From contig CM030945.1 in assembly GCA_018136815.1 (NCBI GenBank), positions 1,742,091-1,806,090 on the forward strand: a stretch of DNA of 64,000 nucleotides, written 5' to 3'. Under the pieces are notes generated by a model. The model was not told the DNA's origin. It did no database searches and worked only from the letters and a program-made list of their open reading frames with translations. The stretch comes from Isochrysis galbana. Lineage: Eukaryota > Haptophyta > Isochrysidales > Isochrysidaceae. The position numbers and the translations under genes are program-made. Shown here piece by piece: positions 62,501 through 64,000 of this stretch; within the stretch, counting starts at the first letter, position 1, and every line of letters begins with the position of its first letter.

Positions 62501-64000
62501 CACTACCGGTCCCGATGAGCTGGAAAGCTCAGCCGATGCCTGAAATGCTTCGGTCTCTCCTCCACCCGCACAGCCAGTCGTTGTCGACCGCACGGAAGCC
62601 GTTCCCACGGGTTTGAGTGATGCAAGAGCACCGGCTTGCAAGTCATCACAGCGTTGCTGCTCGGTGCTCGTTGGCGACACGGATTCCATATCAGATGAGC
62701 TGCTGCGCCGCGTTGCACTCGGGAATAAGGTTGAGCGAGATGACGATCTTGTGAAGCCCGCTGCGCCCTTGGGTAAGGGACTGACAGATTTGCCGTTCTT
62801 CAGCTCACTGTTTGGGCGAGTAGACTCGTCGGATGACACCGACTCCGAAAACGTTTGCCTAGATGGCAGCTTGAGCCGCAGAACTTCGGCCTCGGCGTTC
62901 GGGGAGGAAGCGCTACAGGGTGCTGAACCGCTACTGGCAAGCGCAACCGGTTCGTCTACATCGTGACTGTTGTCCAAGCAGCAGGTCCCACAAGGAGGCC
63001 CAAGCTCACCACGCCATCCTGACCCTCGCGAATCACACCTGGCGACGGTGGATTTCTCGGCATCGGCGGAACATTCGCCGATCGTCGCTGCGGAGCCCCA
63101 TGAGGTTTCCAGTGTACCCGGTGGTGCCTGCGCCGCGTCGTGAGACGTAGCTGACGAACAGTCGACGGATGGCCAGCCGCGACTGGAAGAGGCGTGCGAA
63201 TGGCGCGACGTGTGGGGAAATGTGTCGGCATCCAATGGCGCGGCCAGCCGCGCCATTATGCCATGCGGCGGCGAGCCAACCGACGGGGTGCAAGAGAGCT
63301 GCGAGAGGCGCGACGTAGCGTCACGTGCCGATTTAGCGAGCGGCGAGGCAACGCTGGAGACCGGAGGGGTGCCGGATATAGATGAGCCAGACGACATGCG
63401 CTCTCGTTGCGCTGGTGATAGAACCGGTGACGACGGATGTCCAACTTGCCGGCAACCAGAGGACAAGCCCCCGTTCCCAACTCGCGTGGTAAGCGACGAT
63501 GGTCGGGAGAGCAGGGCGATCGATGCGCGCGAAGAAAGCGAGACCCCAGAGCCCCGCCGCCCGTTGTTGAGGGTGTCGGCTCGCACACTGCTGGACGAGC
63601 CGGACCATTGCTGCCGCCCTTCATCAGCGGCGGGCACTAAGTGGCGGGAAGAGGCGCCGCGCATGAAGGCGATAGTGGGTGCGTGCGGCATAAACTGAGC
63701 GAGCTGTCCGTCGACGTTCACGTGATCCTCGCGCACCTGCTCCTCGAGCATGACGGTGTCGAGCTTGTGTGCATGCCGCAGGTGTGCGAGGACGAGCGAG
63801 AGGCGCTCTGCCTCTCGGGCGGAGAGTGGCGACTGGGCGATGATCTCGGAGAGCTCATGAAGCTTGCGCACGGCGCGGCGCAGAGCGACTGAGTCCTCTT
63901 CTCGCGTCTCGCCCAAGCTCGAGCGTCCACGCAGCAAAGACGCCTTGAGAAGGTCAATCGATGGCCACTTGTCGCGGACATCAAACGATGGCCGCCTGCG
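59572..64000 (-). CDS. 3',5'-cyclic nucleotide phosphodiesterase (six exons, 5' end beyond window)
   Basis: Exons on the minus strand: 64000-61685 (open at window end), 61360-61122, 61019-60890, 60738-60433, 60282-60202 and 59970-59572. Phases close; 1156 residues are visible. The first ~700 residues are Ser/Thr-rich and probably disordered and regulatory. The catalytic domain starts around WNFDMVELDQLTGG and includes YHNSVHAACV, the class I signature HDLGHDGCNN, YSSVLERHH, VLATDFEKH, LKVADLGN (metal Asp) and EFFHQGDREKALGLP, with the substrate-site Gln in SSQLAFYKYI. It hydrolyses cAMP and/or cGMP using two metals. A ~57-residue Ser/Arg insert after MPYTITPSLS sits between VLATDF and VALKVAD and is unusual. 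The intron after exon 4 (60432-60283) uses a GC donor (AAG|GCGAGT). No membrane segment is seen. Confidence 0.93.

Overview
This is a nuclear genome window from a photosynthetic eukaryote with a red-lineage (chlorophyll a/c type) plastid. The evidence is an intron-containing fucoxanthin/chlorophyll a/c light-harvesting gene whose leader resembles those used by complex plastids, together with GT-AG introns and very high transposon content. A haptophyte or an ochrophyte such as a pelagophyte fits; I cannot go further. Two runs of 100 N are assembly gaps.

Layout. 1-10042: Ty3/gypsy chromovirus A (+), entering in gag, with an intact pol and a 3' LTR. 10043-12525: intergenic sequence. 12526-13893 (-): five-exon sterol desaturase/fatty acid hydroxylase gene. 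14232-16911 and 17448-17748: arrays of a 9-bp satellite. 19191-19445 (-): small putative secreted protein. 20692-20894: palindromic MITE with target-site duplication (TSD). 21601-23030: LTR fragments and other repeats around a gap. 24419-25564 (-): possible two-exon gene. 26450-37848 (-): chromovirus B with intact pol and 3' LTR, inserted into an older pol fragment and truncated at its 5' end by a terminal-inverted-repeat (TIR) transposon. 37733-40480: nested LTR and TIR remnants around the second gap. 41123-42039 (-): light-harvesting gene, divergent from a GNAT acetyltransferase at 42547-43110 (+). 43680-44422: complete non-autonomous TIR element. 45540-47228 (-): four-exon plastid-targeted SRPBCC-domain gene. 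48043-51322 and 56484-58708: two copies of an unclassified repeat family with small basic or acidic ORFs, plus an AT-rich ORF island. 51780-52471 onward: 3' end of a Ty1/copia element. 59572-64000 (-): large 3',5'-cyclic nucleotide phosphodiesterase gene, 5' partial.

The most notable system is the chromovirus family. Both pol polyproteins carry, between a long Ser/Pro-rich leader and the aspartic protease, a complete small C5-cytosine-methyltransferase-like domain of a type I associate with bacteriophages, followed by reverse transcriptase, RNase H, a DD35E integrase and a C-terminal chromodomain. In element A, gag and pol share one frame separated by a single amber codon. In all five LTR copies that reach their 3' end, a Gag N-terminus starts inside the LTR. 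In four of them it runs in phase to the terminal ACA; the fifth has a one-base insertion.

Host genes are sparse (six or seven in 64 kb) and separated by repeats. Several start next to CT/GA tracts. Exon models were assembled by hand from splice signals, reading phase and family motifs.
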